Shown here piece by piece: positions 37,001 to 48,583 of a stretch of 64,000 nt of DNA. The stretch is taken from positions 1 to 64,000 of the forward strand of contig CM047941.1 in NCBI GenBank assembly GCA_026184415.1, read 5' to 3'. Both the position numbers and the translations under genes were made by a program. Each line of letters starts with the position of its first letter. Position 1 is the first letter of the stretch. Source of the stretch: Trichothecium roseum (Eukaryota; Ascomycota; Sordariomycetes; Hypocreales). The notes below the pieces were generated by a model. It was given only the letters and a program-made list of their open reading frames with translations. It searched no databases and was not told the DNA's origin.

Positions 37001-38879
37001 CCATCTTCCTCCTCGAAGAGGCCATCTCGAACCCCGAGGCAGGCTATACGAACATAGCCTCCGTAGACCTCTACAACGCCTTCAACGCCCACAGCCGGAC
37101 CGCCATAGCAGCTGCCACGGCCACCTACGCCCCTACCTTCTACAAGGCAGCAGCCTGGGCCTATAATAAGCCGTCCCTCCTCATAACGGAAGACGGGACT
37201 GCCATAGCCTCGGCATCAGGGGTCCGCCAAGGAGACCCCTGGCTGCCTTCCTATTCTCTCTGGCCTTCCGTCCTACCGTCGAGGACCTGATAAGGCGGCT
37301 ACCTAAGGCAACGGTCATAACCTACCTAGACGACCTGTTCGTCCTGTCAAAGGACCAGCCCAGCCTCCCGGCCATAAAGAGGACCTTCTCGGACTCCCCG
37401 TTCACCCTAAACCTCAGGAAAACGAAGGAGACGGCCACCCAGGACCTCCGTCGCGAGGGCCTGGCTGCCCTTGGGACCTACATAGGCCCCATAGCCAAGA
37501 AGAGGTCCTTCCTAGAGGCCAAGGTCGCCGAGCTAAGGCAGGCCATAAAAGCCATAGAAGGCCTGCCGAAGCAGTATACCCTGATCCTCCTCAGGGGCAG
37601 CGTCCAACTCCTCCTCCGCCACCTCCTCCGCCAGCTCAACCCCGCATGCCTCTTAGACCTCTGGGAGTCTGCCGACAAGCTTATCGTCGAGGCGGTCATA
37701 ACCCTCGCCTCTAGGGGCCCGAAAGGTCGTACGGCCAAGGTCAACCAAGACCTTATAGCCCTCCCTGTCAAGGAAGGCGGCCTCGGCCTGCCGGCCCACA
37801 AAGAGCTCGCCCACGGCCTCTACCAAGCAGCCAGGGAAGTAGCCAGACCTGCCTTAGAAGCTATAGGGGTCAAGCTGCGCTCTAGCCAGACTGCCCCTGT
37901 CGCCCTGGCTAGAGAGGTCACGAAGCTGGCCACGAAGGAGAGGCTGGAAAGGGTCCTGGCTACTCTAGACCCCGCCCAGCAAGCCAGCCGGCTAGAAAAC
38001 GCCGCCTACCTCGGCCGCAAGTGGCTCGACGTCCTGCCTACGCAAAAACAGCTTATAATCGCGGACAACGAGATCACCGAGGCTATTAGGGCCAGGCTGC
38101 TAGTCCCTATCAAGCCCCTAGACCTGCCTTGCAACGCCTGCGGAGCCAAGGTCAACCTAGGCCACGAGGACGTCTGCCGCGGCGCTAATAGGCGCTGGAT
38201 CATCAGGCACGACCAGGTTAATAGGGCTTTCGTACGAGCTGCCGGCTCTAACCCGACCCTAGAAGTCGAGAAAGAGCCAAGGGTATCCGTTACGAACAGC
38301 CTCAGGACCGACTTCTCGATAGCCTCGGGAAACAAGCCCAGCTACTACGACATCCAAATCGTAGCCATTAACAAAGCCGAGGCTAAAGACGACCCATACA
38401 AGACCCTCCGAGAGGCTGCACAAGCTAAAAAACTCAAGTATAGCGCCCTCGGATCGTCTTTCTACCCTATCGTCATCTCGGCAGGCGGCCTTATGGATAA
38501 AGAGACGGCGGAAGCCTATAAGGCTATCCAGGCCTCGATCGGACCGACTGCGGCTAGCTGGCTAGACACGTCGATCTCCCTAGCCCTACTAAGGACTAGA
38601 GCCGGATCGGCTATATCTATAGCTAGAATATAGGTAAGCCCGTACGTATAAGAACTTTAGTACTTATAGCTTAAGGGATTTCTTTTCTTTTTCTTTATTC
38701 TTTTCTTTTTCTTTTCCTTTATGTTTTCTTTTTTCTTTTTCTCTTATTATTTCTTTTCTTTTACTTTCCTTTTCTTTATTTCTTAAGTATTTTCTTTTTA
38801 TTTCTTTTTCTTTAAAATTAAATAGAAAACCAACTAGCGATAAGCTTTAGATAACTTAATATACCCTAACTTAACCCTA
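34093..38879 (+). mobile_element. Telomeric retrotransposon copy U8 (subfamily B)
   Basis: 4787-bp copy following a three-repeat telomeric tract. It has three 16-bp 5' repeats like U2 and U4, which also follow an A copy, and ends in a single CCCTAA. Confidence 0.93.
35221..38633 (+). pseudogene. B-type element ORF in U8, three frameshifts
   Basis: Carries the shared C5/A4 pair (first open part ends at 36135). It has a private C4 at 37236-37239 instead of C5 inside the RQGDPL motif of the RT, which truncates the second part at 37290 before the YLDD box. Bases downstream still encode the remaining RT and endonuclease in the original frame to the TAG at 38631-38633. It cannot encode an active RT as sequenced. 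Confidence 0.87.
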
Positions 38880-41800
38880 ATAATATTACCTGACTTTAGG
38901 GTTACCTGACTTTAGGGTTACCTAACTTTAGGGTTATTATAGGCCCTACGGGCCTAGAGATACTTAGGGTTACCTAACTTTAGGGTTACCCGAGTTTTCG
39001 GGTTATTATAGGCCCTACGGGCCTAGAGATACTTAGGGTTACAGGTTTAGGGTTGGGTTAGGTATTAGGTTGATTTTCCTATAGAAGATTTCCATATATT
39101 ATATAAAAATTCATGAATTTTTAATCTAGGTATTGGGTCGGGTCTGGATTTGGGTCTAGGTTAGGGTCAAGTCTAGGTTAGGGTCAACTTTAGGTCAACT
39201 TTAGGTCTAGGTTAGGGTCAACTTTAGGTCTAGGTTAGGGTCAACTTTGGGTCAACTTTGGGTCTAGGTTAGGGTCAACTTTGGGTCAACTTTGGGTCTA
39301 GGTTAGGGTCAACTTTGGGTCAACTTTGGGTCTAGGTTAGGGTCAACTTTGGGTCAACTTTGGGTCAACTTTGGGTTAGGTTAGCCGTACTACTTACCTT
39401 AGCTATACTCTACTAATAGATTTGAAATAGACCTTTTTCAACTACCTTCTTATATAAAGTTGAAAAAGGTCTATTTCAAATCTACTATTATACCTTAACC
39501 TTATAGATTACGGTTAGGTATAGGGTAGGGTTAGGTTACTATATAGTTAATATTAGGTATAGGGTCAGGTATAAGGTCACTATACGGTCACTATACGGTT
39601 AATATTAGGTTATACGGTCACTATACGGTTAATATTAGGTTATACGGTCAAGTTCAGGTCGTACAGTCAAGTTCAGGTCACTATACGGTCAATATTAAGT
39701 CGTACGGTCTGGTTCAGGTCGTACAGTCAAGTTCAGGTCTATACGGTTAATATTAAGTCGTACGGTCTTCGAATATATATAGACCGATATATAAAGTTAT
39801 TTTTCCTTACCTTTTACCTCTTATTCCTTACCTCTCTATCTCTTTACCTCTTACCTCTTACCTCTTACCTCTTACCTCTTACCTCTTACCTCTTACCTCT
39901 TACCTTTTTATTCTTTACCTCTTATTCTTTATTCTTTTATCTTTACCTCTTTATTTTCTACCTTTTATTCTTATATAAGGTAGCCTACCCTATGGCTATA
40001 GATAACCTAAGCTTCCCTTGCCCAACCTGTCACGGGAGTTATAAGGATATCCTCGACCATATCCGGAAAAAACACCCTACCGAGCCTTACTCAGACCTAG
40101 TCCTCCAACCCCTAGGTCTAACTAGTTGCCCTGAATGCCGTACAGCCTGCAAAGGCGAACTCGGCGTCAAGTGCCACATGGCCAAGATACACGGCATCAA
40201 GGGGGCTTCGAAAACCTCGACTCTACCCCGTACGGCTACAACCAGGTTCTCTATAGCAGCCCCGGCCGGACCTGCCTACCCACAGGCCCCCAAGATCACC
40301 GCCCTAGGGACCTGCAAAAGGCCTGCAGCGACACCCTCCCCACCCCGTCAACGCCATAGGAAAAATCATCGTACCTATAGCCCGCCGCAGTCCCCCAGCC
40401 CCTCGAGAGTCGAGGAGACCCCGAGCCCTAGAGCCCCTAGCCCTAGCACCCCCAGCCCTAGACCTGCCGGAGCCCCTACGGCCGGATCGGTCTCCTCTGA
40501 CCCTTTTGCCTCTCCCAGCCCTCCCAGGGCCCTAGGCACAAAGGCAGCCCCTAGAGCTGGGCCACTCTCGTCAGACCCCTTCGAAAGTCCTAGCCCTCCC
40601 AGGACCTCAAGGACAGAAACGGCGCCTACGGTTCCCCCTAGCACCCCCAGCCCTAGACCTGCCGGAGCCCCTACGGCCGGATCGGTCTCCTCTGACCCTT
40701 TTGCCTCTCCCAGCCCTCCCAGGGCCCTAGGCACAAAGGCAGCCCCTAGAGCTGGGTCACTCTCGTCGGACCCCTTCGAAAGTCCTAGCCCTCCCAGGAC
40801 CTCAAGGACAGAAACGGCGCCTACGGTTCCCCCTAGCAGCCCTAGCCCTAGGCGCTTCGAACCCTCTAGGCCCATCACCCCCCTCAGCCCGTCGGCCGCC
40901 GAGCTAGAGGCAAGCCACGCCAGCCTCCTAGCCCCTATCCTCTCAAGGGACCCCGTCCAGAAGCTACTGGCCTACTCAAAGGTCAAGGTCCCGGATCAGC
41001 GCCTCCACGCCCGCCAGGCCGCCCTATTCCAGACGGCAGCCATAAGGCTGGCCAACAGCTTCAGCCAACGCCCCACGGAAAAAGCCCTGCTAGACTTCCT
41101 ACTCTTACCTAGGGTCCTAGCCCTAGGCCTGAAGAAAGGTCAACTAGCCGCCACCTTACGGGCGTTCCCTTCTATATACCCCTCTATAGAAGACGACGGT
41201 CAGGACCCAGGGTCTAGCGCCAGGGTCAACGACCCGGCTAGCCAGGCAAAGAGGCTACTGGAAAAAGGGTACATCGGAAGAGCCTCGAAAGCCCTGATCG
41301 ACCAAACCCCCATAGCCGCCGCCAGCCCCGATACCCTAGCTACCTTGAGGTCCAAACACCCTCTAGGCCCTAGGAATCCCTTCGGGGGCAAGACCAGCCC
41401 CAGACCCGGACAACCTGTTCAGAACGAAGCTATCCTCCAGGCCATAGCTTCGATCAACAAGGAAAAGGCCCCGGGCCTAAGCGGCTGGACGAGGCCCCTA
41501 CTAGACCTAGCCATAGCTAAGGATAGCCCCGTCATCAGCTTCCTTAGACTGCTAGCCGACATGATCCGCCAGGGCACCGCCCCCGGCGCCGACCTCCTTT
41601 GTGCCTCTAGGCTCATAGGCCTCGAAAAGCCCGACGGAGGCGTAAGACCTATAGCCATAGGGGATATCGTATATAGGGTGGCCACCAAAGCTATCCTTAT
41701 CACGAACTACAAGGCCGGAATGCTGCTACCTAACCAGCTAGGTGTAGGCAGCCCCGGCGGCGTCGAACCGGCCATCTTCCTCCTCGAAGAGGCCATCTCG

Positions 41801-43650
41801 AACCCCGAGGCAGGCTATACGAACATAGCCTCCGTAGACCTCTACAACGCCTTCAACGCCCACAGCCGGACCGCCATAGCAGCTGCCACGGCCACCTACG
41901 CCCCTACCTTCTACAAGGCAGCAGCCTGGGCCTATAATAAGCCGTCCCTCCTCATAACGGAAGACGGGACTGCCATAGCCTCGGCATCAGGGGTCCGCCA
42001 AGGAGGACCCCTGGCTGCCTTCCTATTCTCTCTGGCCTTCCGTCCTACCGTCGAGGACCTGATAAGGCGGCTACCTAAGGCAACGGTCATAACCTACCTA
42101 GACGACCTGTTCGTCCTGTCAAAGGACCAGCCCAGCCTCCCGGCCATAAAGAGGACCTTCTCGGACTCCCCGTTCACCCTAAACCTCAGGAAAACGAAGG
42201 AGACGGCCACCCAGGACCTCCGTCGCGAGGGCCTGGCTGCCCTTGGGACCTACATAGGCCCCATAGCCAAGAAGAGGTCCTTCCTAGAGGCCAAGGTCGC
42301 CGAGCTAAGGCAGGCCATAAAAGCCATAGAAGGCCTGCCGAAGCAGTATACCCTGATCCTCCTCAGGGGCAGCGTCCAACTCCTCCTCCGCCACCTCCTC
42401 CGCCAGCTCAACCCCGCATGCCTCTTAGACCTCTGGGAGTCTGCCGACAAGCTTATCGTCGAGGCGGTCATAACCCTCGCCTCTAGGGGCCCGAAAGGTC
42501 GTACGGCCAAGGTCAACCAAGACCTTATAGCCCTCCCTGTCAAGGAAGGCGGCCTCGGCCTGCCGGCCCACAAAGAGCTCGCCCACGGCCTCTACCAAGC
42601 AGCCAGGGAAGTAGCCAGACCTGCCTTAGAAGCTATAGGGGTCAAGCTGCGCTCTAGCCAGACTGCCCCTGTCGCCCTGGCTAGAGAGGTCACGAAGCTG
42701 GCCACGAAGGAGAGGCTGGAAAGGGTCCTGGCTACTCTAGACCCCGCCCAGCAAGCCAGCCGGCTAGAAAACGCCGCCTACCTCGGCCGCAAGTGGCTCG
42801 ACGTCCTGCCTACGCAAAAACAGCTTATAATCGCGGACAACGAGATCACCGAGGCTATTAGGGCCAGGCTGCTAGTCCCTATCAAGCCCCTAGACCTGCC
42901 TTGCAACGCCTGCGGAGCCAAGGTCAACCTAGGCCACGAGGACGTCTGCCGCGGCGCTAATAGGCGCTGGATCATCAGGCACGACCAGGTTAATAGGGCT
43001 TTCGTACGAGCTGCCGGCTCTAACCCGACCCTAGAAGTCGAGAAAGAGCCAAGGGTATCCGTTACGAACAGCCTCAGGACCGACTTCTCGATAGCCTCGG
43101 GAAACAAGCCCAGCTACTACGACATCCAAATCGTAGCCATTAACAAAGCCGAGGCTAAAGACGACCCATACAAGACCCTCCGAGAGGCTGCACAAGCTAA
43201 AAACTCAAGTATAGCGCCCTCGGATCGTCTTTCTACCCTATCGTCATCTCGGCAGGCGGCCTTATGGATAAAGAGACGGCGGAAGCCTATAAGGCTATCC
43301 AGGCCTCGATCGGACCGACTGCGGCTAGCTGGCTAGACACGTCGATCTCCCTAGCCCTACTAAGGACTAGAGCCGGATCGGCTATATCTATAGCTAGAAT
43401 ATAGGTAAGCCCGTACGTATAAGAACTTTAGTACTTATAGCTTAAGGGATTTCTTTTCTTTTTCTTTATTCTTTTCTTTTTCTTTTCCTTTATGTTTTCT
43501 TTTTTCTTTTTCTCTTATTATTTCTTTTCTTTTACTTTCCTTTTCTTTATTTCTTAAGTATTTTCTTTTTATTTCTTTTTCTTTAAAATTAAATAGAAAA
43601 CCAACTAGCGATAAGCTTTAGATAACTTAATATACCCTAACTTAACCCTA
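38880..43650 (+). mobile_element. Telomeric retrotransposon copy U9 (subfamily B, nearly intact)
   Basis: 4771-bp copy with two 16-bp 5' repeats and one 3' CCCTAA. It shares the open-type C6/A3 runs with U6. Confidence 0.93.
39992..43336 (+). CDS. Element protein in U9 (B-type), altered RT residue and C-terminus
   Basis: A 1114-residue open frame with both zinc fingers, the two-repeat B linker, RT, CCHC knuckle and nuclease. Two differences from the consensus: in the RQGDPL motif an extra G plus a missing C (around 42005-42008) turn the Asp at residue 672 into Gly without a frameshift, and A5 at 43199-43203 (A6 in most copies) replaces the last conserved part with the same shifted tail as U7. 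The unshifted frame would be 1137 residues, ending at 43404. RT catalytic aspartates (motif A, YLDD) are present, but activity is doubtful. Confidence 0.9.
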   Translation: MAIDNLSFPCPTCHGSYKDILDHIRKKHPTEPYSDLVLQPLGLTSCPECRTACKGELGVKCHMAKIHGIKGASKTSTLPRTATTRFSIAAPAGPAYPQAPKITALGTCKRPAATPSPPRQRHRKNHRTYSPPQSPSPSRVEETPSPRAPSPSTPSPRPAGAPTAGSVSSDPFASPSPPRALGTKAAPRAGPLSSDPFESPSPPRTSRTETAPTVPPSTPSPRPAGAPTAGSVSSDPFASPSPPRALGTKAAPRAGSLSSDPFESPSPPRTSRTETAPTVPPSSPSPRRFEPSRPITPLSPSAAELEASHASLLAPILSRDPVQKLLAYSKVKVPDQRLHARQAALFQTAAIRLANSFSQRPTEKALLDFLLLPRVLALGLKKGQLAATLRAFPSIYPSIEDDGQDPGSSARVNDPASQAKRLLEKGYIGRASKALIDQTPIAAASPDTLATLRSKHPLGPRNPFGGKTSPRPGQPVQNEAILQAIASINKEKAPGLSGWTRPLLDLAIAKDSPVISFLRLLADMIRQGTAPGADLLCASRLIGLEKPDGGVRPIAIGDIVYRVATKAILITNYKAGMLLPNQLGVGSPGGVEPAIFLLEEAISNPEAGYTNIASVDLYNAFNAHSRTAIAAATATYAPTFYKAAAWAYNKPSLLITEDGTAIASASGVRQGGPLAAFLFSLAFRPTVEDLIRRLPKATVITYLDDLFVLSKDQPSLPAIKRTFSDSPFTLNLRKTKETATQDLRREGLAALGTYIGPIAKKRSFLEAKVAELRQAIKAIEGLPKQYTLILLRGSVQLLLRHLLRQLNPACLLDLWESADKLIVEAVITLASRGPKGRTAKVNQDLIALPVKEGGLGLPAHKELAHGLYQAAREVARPALEAIGVKLRSSQTAPVALAREVTKLATKERLERVLATLDPAQQASRLENAAYLGRKWLDVLPTQKQLIIADNEITEAIRARLLVPIKPLDLPCNACGAKVNLGHEDVCRGANRRWIIRHDQVNRAFVRAAGSNPTLEVEKEPRVSVTNSLRTDFSIASGNKPSYYDIQIVAINKAEAKDDPYKTLREAAQAKNSSIAPSDRLSTLSSSRQAALWIKRRRKPIRLSRPRSDRLRLAG

Positions 43651-46600
43651 ATAATATTACCTGACTTTAGGGTTACCTGACTTTAGGGTTACCTAACTTT
43701 AGGGTTATTATAGGCCCTACGGGCCTAGAGATACTTAGGGTTACCTAACTTTAGGGTTACCCGAGTTTTCGGGTTATTATAGGCCCTACGGGCCTAGAGA
43801 TACTTAGGGTTACAGGTTTAGGGTTGGGTTAGGTATTAGGTTGATTTTCCTATAGAAGATTTCCATATATTATATAAAAATTCATGAATTTTTAATCTAG
43901 GTATTGGGTCGGGTCTGGATTTGGGTCTAGGTTAGGGTCAAGTCTAGGTTAGGGTCAACTTTAGGTCAACTTTAGGTCTAGGTTAGGGTCAACTTTAGGT
44001 CTAGGTTAGGGTCAACTTTGGGTCAACTTTGGGTCTAGGTTAGGGTCAACTTTGGGTCAACTTTCGGTCTATCTTGCTTGCAGTTTTGGGTCAACTTTGG
44101 GTCTAGGTTAGGGTCAACTTTGGGTCAACTTTGGGTCAACTTTGGGTTAGGTTAGCCGTACTACTTACCTTAGCTATACTCTACTAATAGATTTGAAATA
44201 GACCTTTTTCAACTACCTTCTTATATAAAGTTGAAAAAGGTCTATTTCAAATCTACTATTATACCTTAACCTTATAGATTACGGTTAGGTATAGGGTAGG
44301 GTTAGGTTACTATATAGTTAATATTAGGTATAGGGTCAGGTATAAGGTCACTATACGGTCACTATACGGTTAATATTAGGTTATACGGTCACTATACGGT
44401 TAATATTAGGTTATACGGTCAAGTTCAGGTCGTACAGTCAAGTTCAGGTCACTATACGGTCAATATTAAGTCGTACGGTCTGGTTCAGGTCGTACAGTCA
44501 AGTTCAGGTCTATACGGTTAATATTAAGTCGTACGGTCTTCGAATATATATAGACCGATATATAAAGTTATTTTTCCTTACCTTTTACCTCTTATTCCTT
44601 ACCTCTCTATCTCTTTACCTCTTACCTCTTACCTCTTACCTCTTACCTCTTACCTCTTACCTCTTACCTCTTACCTTTTTATTCTTTACCTCTTATTCTT
44701 TATTCTTTTATCTTTACCTCTTTATTTTCTACCTTTTATTCTTATATAAGGTAGCCTACCCTATGGCTATAGATAACCTAAGCTTCCCTTGCCCAACCTG
44801 TCACGGGAGTTATAAGGATATCCTCGACCATATCCGGAAAAAACACCCTACCGAGCCTTACTCAGACCTAGTCCTCCAACCCCTAGGTCTAACTAGTTGC
44901 CCTGAATGCCGTACAGCCTGCAAAGGCGAACTCGGCGTCAAGTGCCACATGGCCAAGATACACGGCATCAAGGGGGCTTCGAAAACCTCGACTCTACCCC
45001 GTACGGCTACAACCAGGTTCTCTATAGCAGCCCCGGCCGGACCTGCCTACCCACAGGCCCCCAAGATCACCGCCCTAGGGACCTGCAAAAGGCCTGCAGC
45101 GACACCCTCCCCACCCCGTCAACGCCATAGGAAAAATCATCGTACCTATAGCCCGCCGCAGTCCCCCAGCCCCTCGAGAGTCGAGGAGACCCCGAGCCCT
45201 AGAGCCCCTAGCCCTAGCACCCCCAGCCCTAGACCTGCCGGAGCCCCTACGGCCGGATCGGTCTCCTCTGACCCTTTTGCCTCTCCCAGCCCTCCCAGGG
45301 CCCTAGGCACAAAGGCAGCCCCTAGAGCTGGGCCACTCTCGTCAGACCCCTTCGAAAGTCCTAGCCCTCCCAGGACCTCAAGGACAGAAACGGCGCCTAC
45401 GGTTCCCCCTAGCACCCCCAGCCCTAGACCTGCCGGAGCCCCTACGGCCGGATCGGTCTCCTCTGACCCTTTTGCCTCTCCCAGCCCTCCCAGGGCCCTA
45501 GGCACAAAGGCAGCCCCTAGAGCTGGGTCACTCTCGTCGGACCCCTTCGAAAGTCCTAGCCCTCCCAGGACCTCAAGGACAGAAACGGCGCCTACGGTTC
45601 CCCCTAGCAGCCCTAGCCCTAGGCGCTTCGAACCCTCTAGGCCCATCACCCCCTCAGCCCGTCGGCCGCCGAGCTAGAGGCAAGCCACGCCAGCCTCCTA
45701 GCCCCTATCCTCTCAAGGGACCCCGTCCAGAAGCTACTGGCCTACTCAAAGGTCAAGGTCCCGGATCAGCGCCTCCACGCCCGCCAGGCCGCCCTATTCC
45801 AGACGGCAGCCATAAGGCTGGCCAACAGCTTCAGCCAACGCCCCACGGAAAAAGCCCTGCTAGACTTCCTACTCTTACCTAGGGTCCTAGCCCTAGGCCT
45901 GAAGAAAAGGTCAACTAGCCGCCACCTTACGGGCGTTCCCTTCTATATACCCCTCTATAGAAGACGACGGTCAGGACCCAGGGTCTAGCGCCAGGGTCAA
46001 CGACCCGGCTAGCCAGGCAAAGAGGCTACTGGAAAAAGGGTACATCGGAAGAGCCTCGAAAGCCCTGATCGACCAAACCCCCATAGCCGCCGCCAGCCCC
46101 GATACCCTAGCTACCTTGAGGTCCAAACACCCTCTAGGCCCTAGGAATCCCTTCGGGGGCAAGACCAGCCCCAGACCCGGACAACCTGTTCAGAACGAAG
46201 CTATCCTCCAGGCCATAGCTTCGATCAACAAGGAAAAGGCCCCGGGCCTAAGCGGCTGGACGAGGCCCCTACTAGACCTAGCCATAGCTAAGGATAGCCC
46301 CGTCATCAGCTTCCTTAGACTGCTAGCCGACATGATCCGCCAGGGCACCGCCCCCGGCGCCGACCTCCTTTGTGCCTCTAGGCTCATAGGCCTCGAAAAG
46401 CCCGACGGAGGCGTAAGACCTATAGCCATAGGGGATATCGTATATAGGGTGGCCACCAAAGCTATCCTTATCACGAACTACAAGGCCGGAATGCTGCTAC
46501 CTAACCAGCTAGGTGTAGGCAGCCCCGGCGGCGTCGAACCGGCCATCTTCCTCCTCGAAGAGGCCATCTCGAACCCCGAGGCAGGCTATACGAACATAGC

Positions 46601-48435
46601 CTCCGTAGACCTCTACAACGCCTTCAACGCCCACAGCCGGACCGCCATAGCAGCTGCCACGGCCACCTACGCCCCTACCTTCTACAAGGCAGCAGCCTGG
46701 GCCTATAATAAGCCGTCCCTCCTCATAACGGAAGACGGGACTGCCATAGCCTCGGCATCAGGGGTCCGCCAAGGAGACCCCCTGGCTGCCTTCCTATTCT
46801 CTCTGGCCTTCCGTCCTACCGTCGAGGACCTGATAAGGCGGCTACCTAAGGCAACGGTCATAACCTACCTAGACGACCTGTTCGTCCTGTCAAAGGACCA
46901 GCCCAGCCTCCCGGCCATAAAGAGGACCTTCTCGGACTCCCCGTTCACCCTAAACCTTAGGAAAACGAAGGAGACGGCCACCCAGGACCTCCGTCGCGAG
47001 GGCCTGGCTGCCCTTGGGACCTACATAGGCCCCATAGCCAAAAAGAGGTCCTTCCTAGAGGCCAAGGTCGCCGAGCTGAGGCAGGCTATAAAAGCCATAG
47101 AAGGCCTGCCGAAGCAGTATACCCTGATCCTCCTCAGGGGCAGCGTCCAACTCCTCCTCCGCCACCTCCTCCGCCAGCTCAACCCCGCATGCCTCTTAGA
47201 CCTCTGGGAGTCTGCCGACAAGCTTATCGTCGAGGCGGTCATAACCCTCGCCTCTAGGGGCCCGAAAGGTCATACGGCCAAGGTTAACCAAGACCTTATA
47301 GCCCTCCCTGTCAAGGAAGGCGGCCTCGGCCTGCCGGCCCACAAAGAGCTCGCCCACGGCCTCTACCAAGCAGCCAGGGAAGTAGCCAGACCTGCCTTAG
47401 AAGCTATAGGGGTCAAGCTGCGCTCTAGCCAGACTGCCCCTGTCGCCCTAGCTAGAGAGGTCACGAAGCTGGCCACGAAGGAGAGGCTGGAAAGGGTCCT
47501 GGCTACTCTAGACCCCGCCCAGCAAGCCAGCCGGCTAGAAAACGCCGCCTACCTCGGCCGCAAGTGGCTCGACGTCCTGCCTACGCAAAAACAGCTTATA
47601 ATCGCGGACAACGAGATCACCGAGGCTATTAGGGCCAGGCTGCTAGTCCCTATAAAGCCCCTGGACTTACCTTGCAACGCTTGCGGAGCTAGGGTTAGCC
47701 TAGGACACGAGGACGTCTGCCGCGGCGCTAATAGGCGCTGGATCATCAGGCACGACCAGGTTAACAGGGCTTTCGTACGAGCTGCCGGCTCTAACCCGAC
47801 CCTAGAGGTCGAGAAAGAGCCTAAGGTATCCCTCACGAACAGCCTCAGGGCCGACTTCTCGATAGCCTCGGGAAACAAGCCCAGCTACTACGATATCTAA
47901 ATCGTAGCCATTAATAAGGCTGAGGCTAAAGACGACCCATACAAGACCCTCCGAGAGGCTGCACAAGCTAAAAAACTTAAGTATAGCGCCCTCGGATCGT
48001 CTTTCTACCCTATCGTTATCTCGGCAGGCGGCCTTATGGATAAAGAGACGGCAGAAGCCTATAAGGCTATCCAGGCCTCGATCGGACCGACTGCGGCTAG
48101 CTGGCTAGATACGTCGATCTCCCTAGCCCTACTAAGGACTAGAGCCGGATCGGCTATATCTATAGCTAGAATATAGGTAAACCCTACCTATAAGGGACCC
48201 CTCTACCGATAACCTAAGGGATTTCTTTATTTTTATTTTTCCTTTTCTTTCTCTATTCCTTTCTCTTTTCTCTTATATATTTATTCTCTTTTCTTTCCTT
48301 TTTCTTATCTCTTTATCTCTTAAGTACTTTCTTTTTACCTTCCCCTTTCCTTATAATTAAATAGAAAACTAACTAGCGATAAGCTTTAGATAACTTAATA
48401 TACCCTAACTTAACCCTAACTCTAACTCTAACTCT
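43651..48435 (+). mobile_element. Telomeric retrotransposon copy U10, innermost, with an older-lineage 3' end
   Basis: The 5' four-fifths is ordinary B-type. From about 46950 scattered substitutions appear, and from about 47650 to the 3' end, including the 3' UTR (48177-48413), the sequence follows the lineage of the fossil copy at 48584-49729. The terminal telomeric tract is degenerate: CCCTAA followed by CTCTAA-type repeats (48414-48435). The leader has a unique patch at about 44065-44086 inside the minisatellite. It is the anchor of the array on the older chromosome end. Confidence 0.9.
44763..48176 (+). pseudogene. B-type element ORF in U10, frameshifted and with a RIP-like stop
   Basis: Has the shared C5/A4 pair (first part ends at 45677). 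The RT part, open from 46116, stops at 47900 where CAA (Gln in all other copies) is TAA, a C-to-T change in CpA context. The stop falls just after the second nuclease Asp, removing the C-terminal 90 or so residues. Other changes are Arg-to-His after the RT and KVNLGH to RVSLGH in the CCHC knuckle; the metal ligands themselves are kept. The original stop position is 48174-48176. Confidence 0.87.
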
Positions 48436-48583
48436 CTTATCTTACTTATTTATTTTCTTTTCTTTTCTTTTTCCCTTATCTCTTAAGTATTTTCTTCTAC
48501 CTTTCCTTTCTTCCTTATAACTAAATAGAAAACTAACTAGCGATAAGCTTTAGATAACTTAATATACCCTAACTTAACCCTAA
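48436..48583 (+). mobile_element. 5'-truncated element remnant (3' UTR only)
   Basis: About 150 bases matching only the end of the element 3' UTR (pyrimidine-rich stretch, ACTAGCGATAAGC motif, TACCCTAACTTAACCC) and ending in CCCTAA at 48578-48583. It has no coding part. It abuts the degenerate telomeric end of U10 on the left and another truncated copy on the right. It most resembles the 3' UTR of the 48584-49729 copy. Confidence 0.82.
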
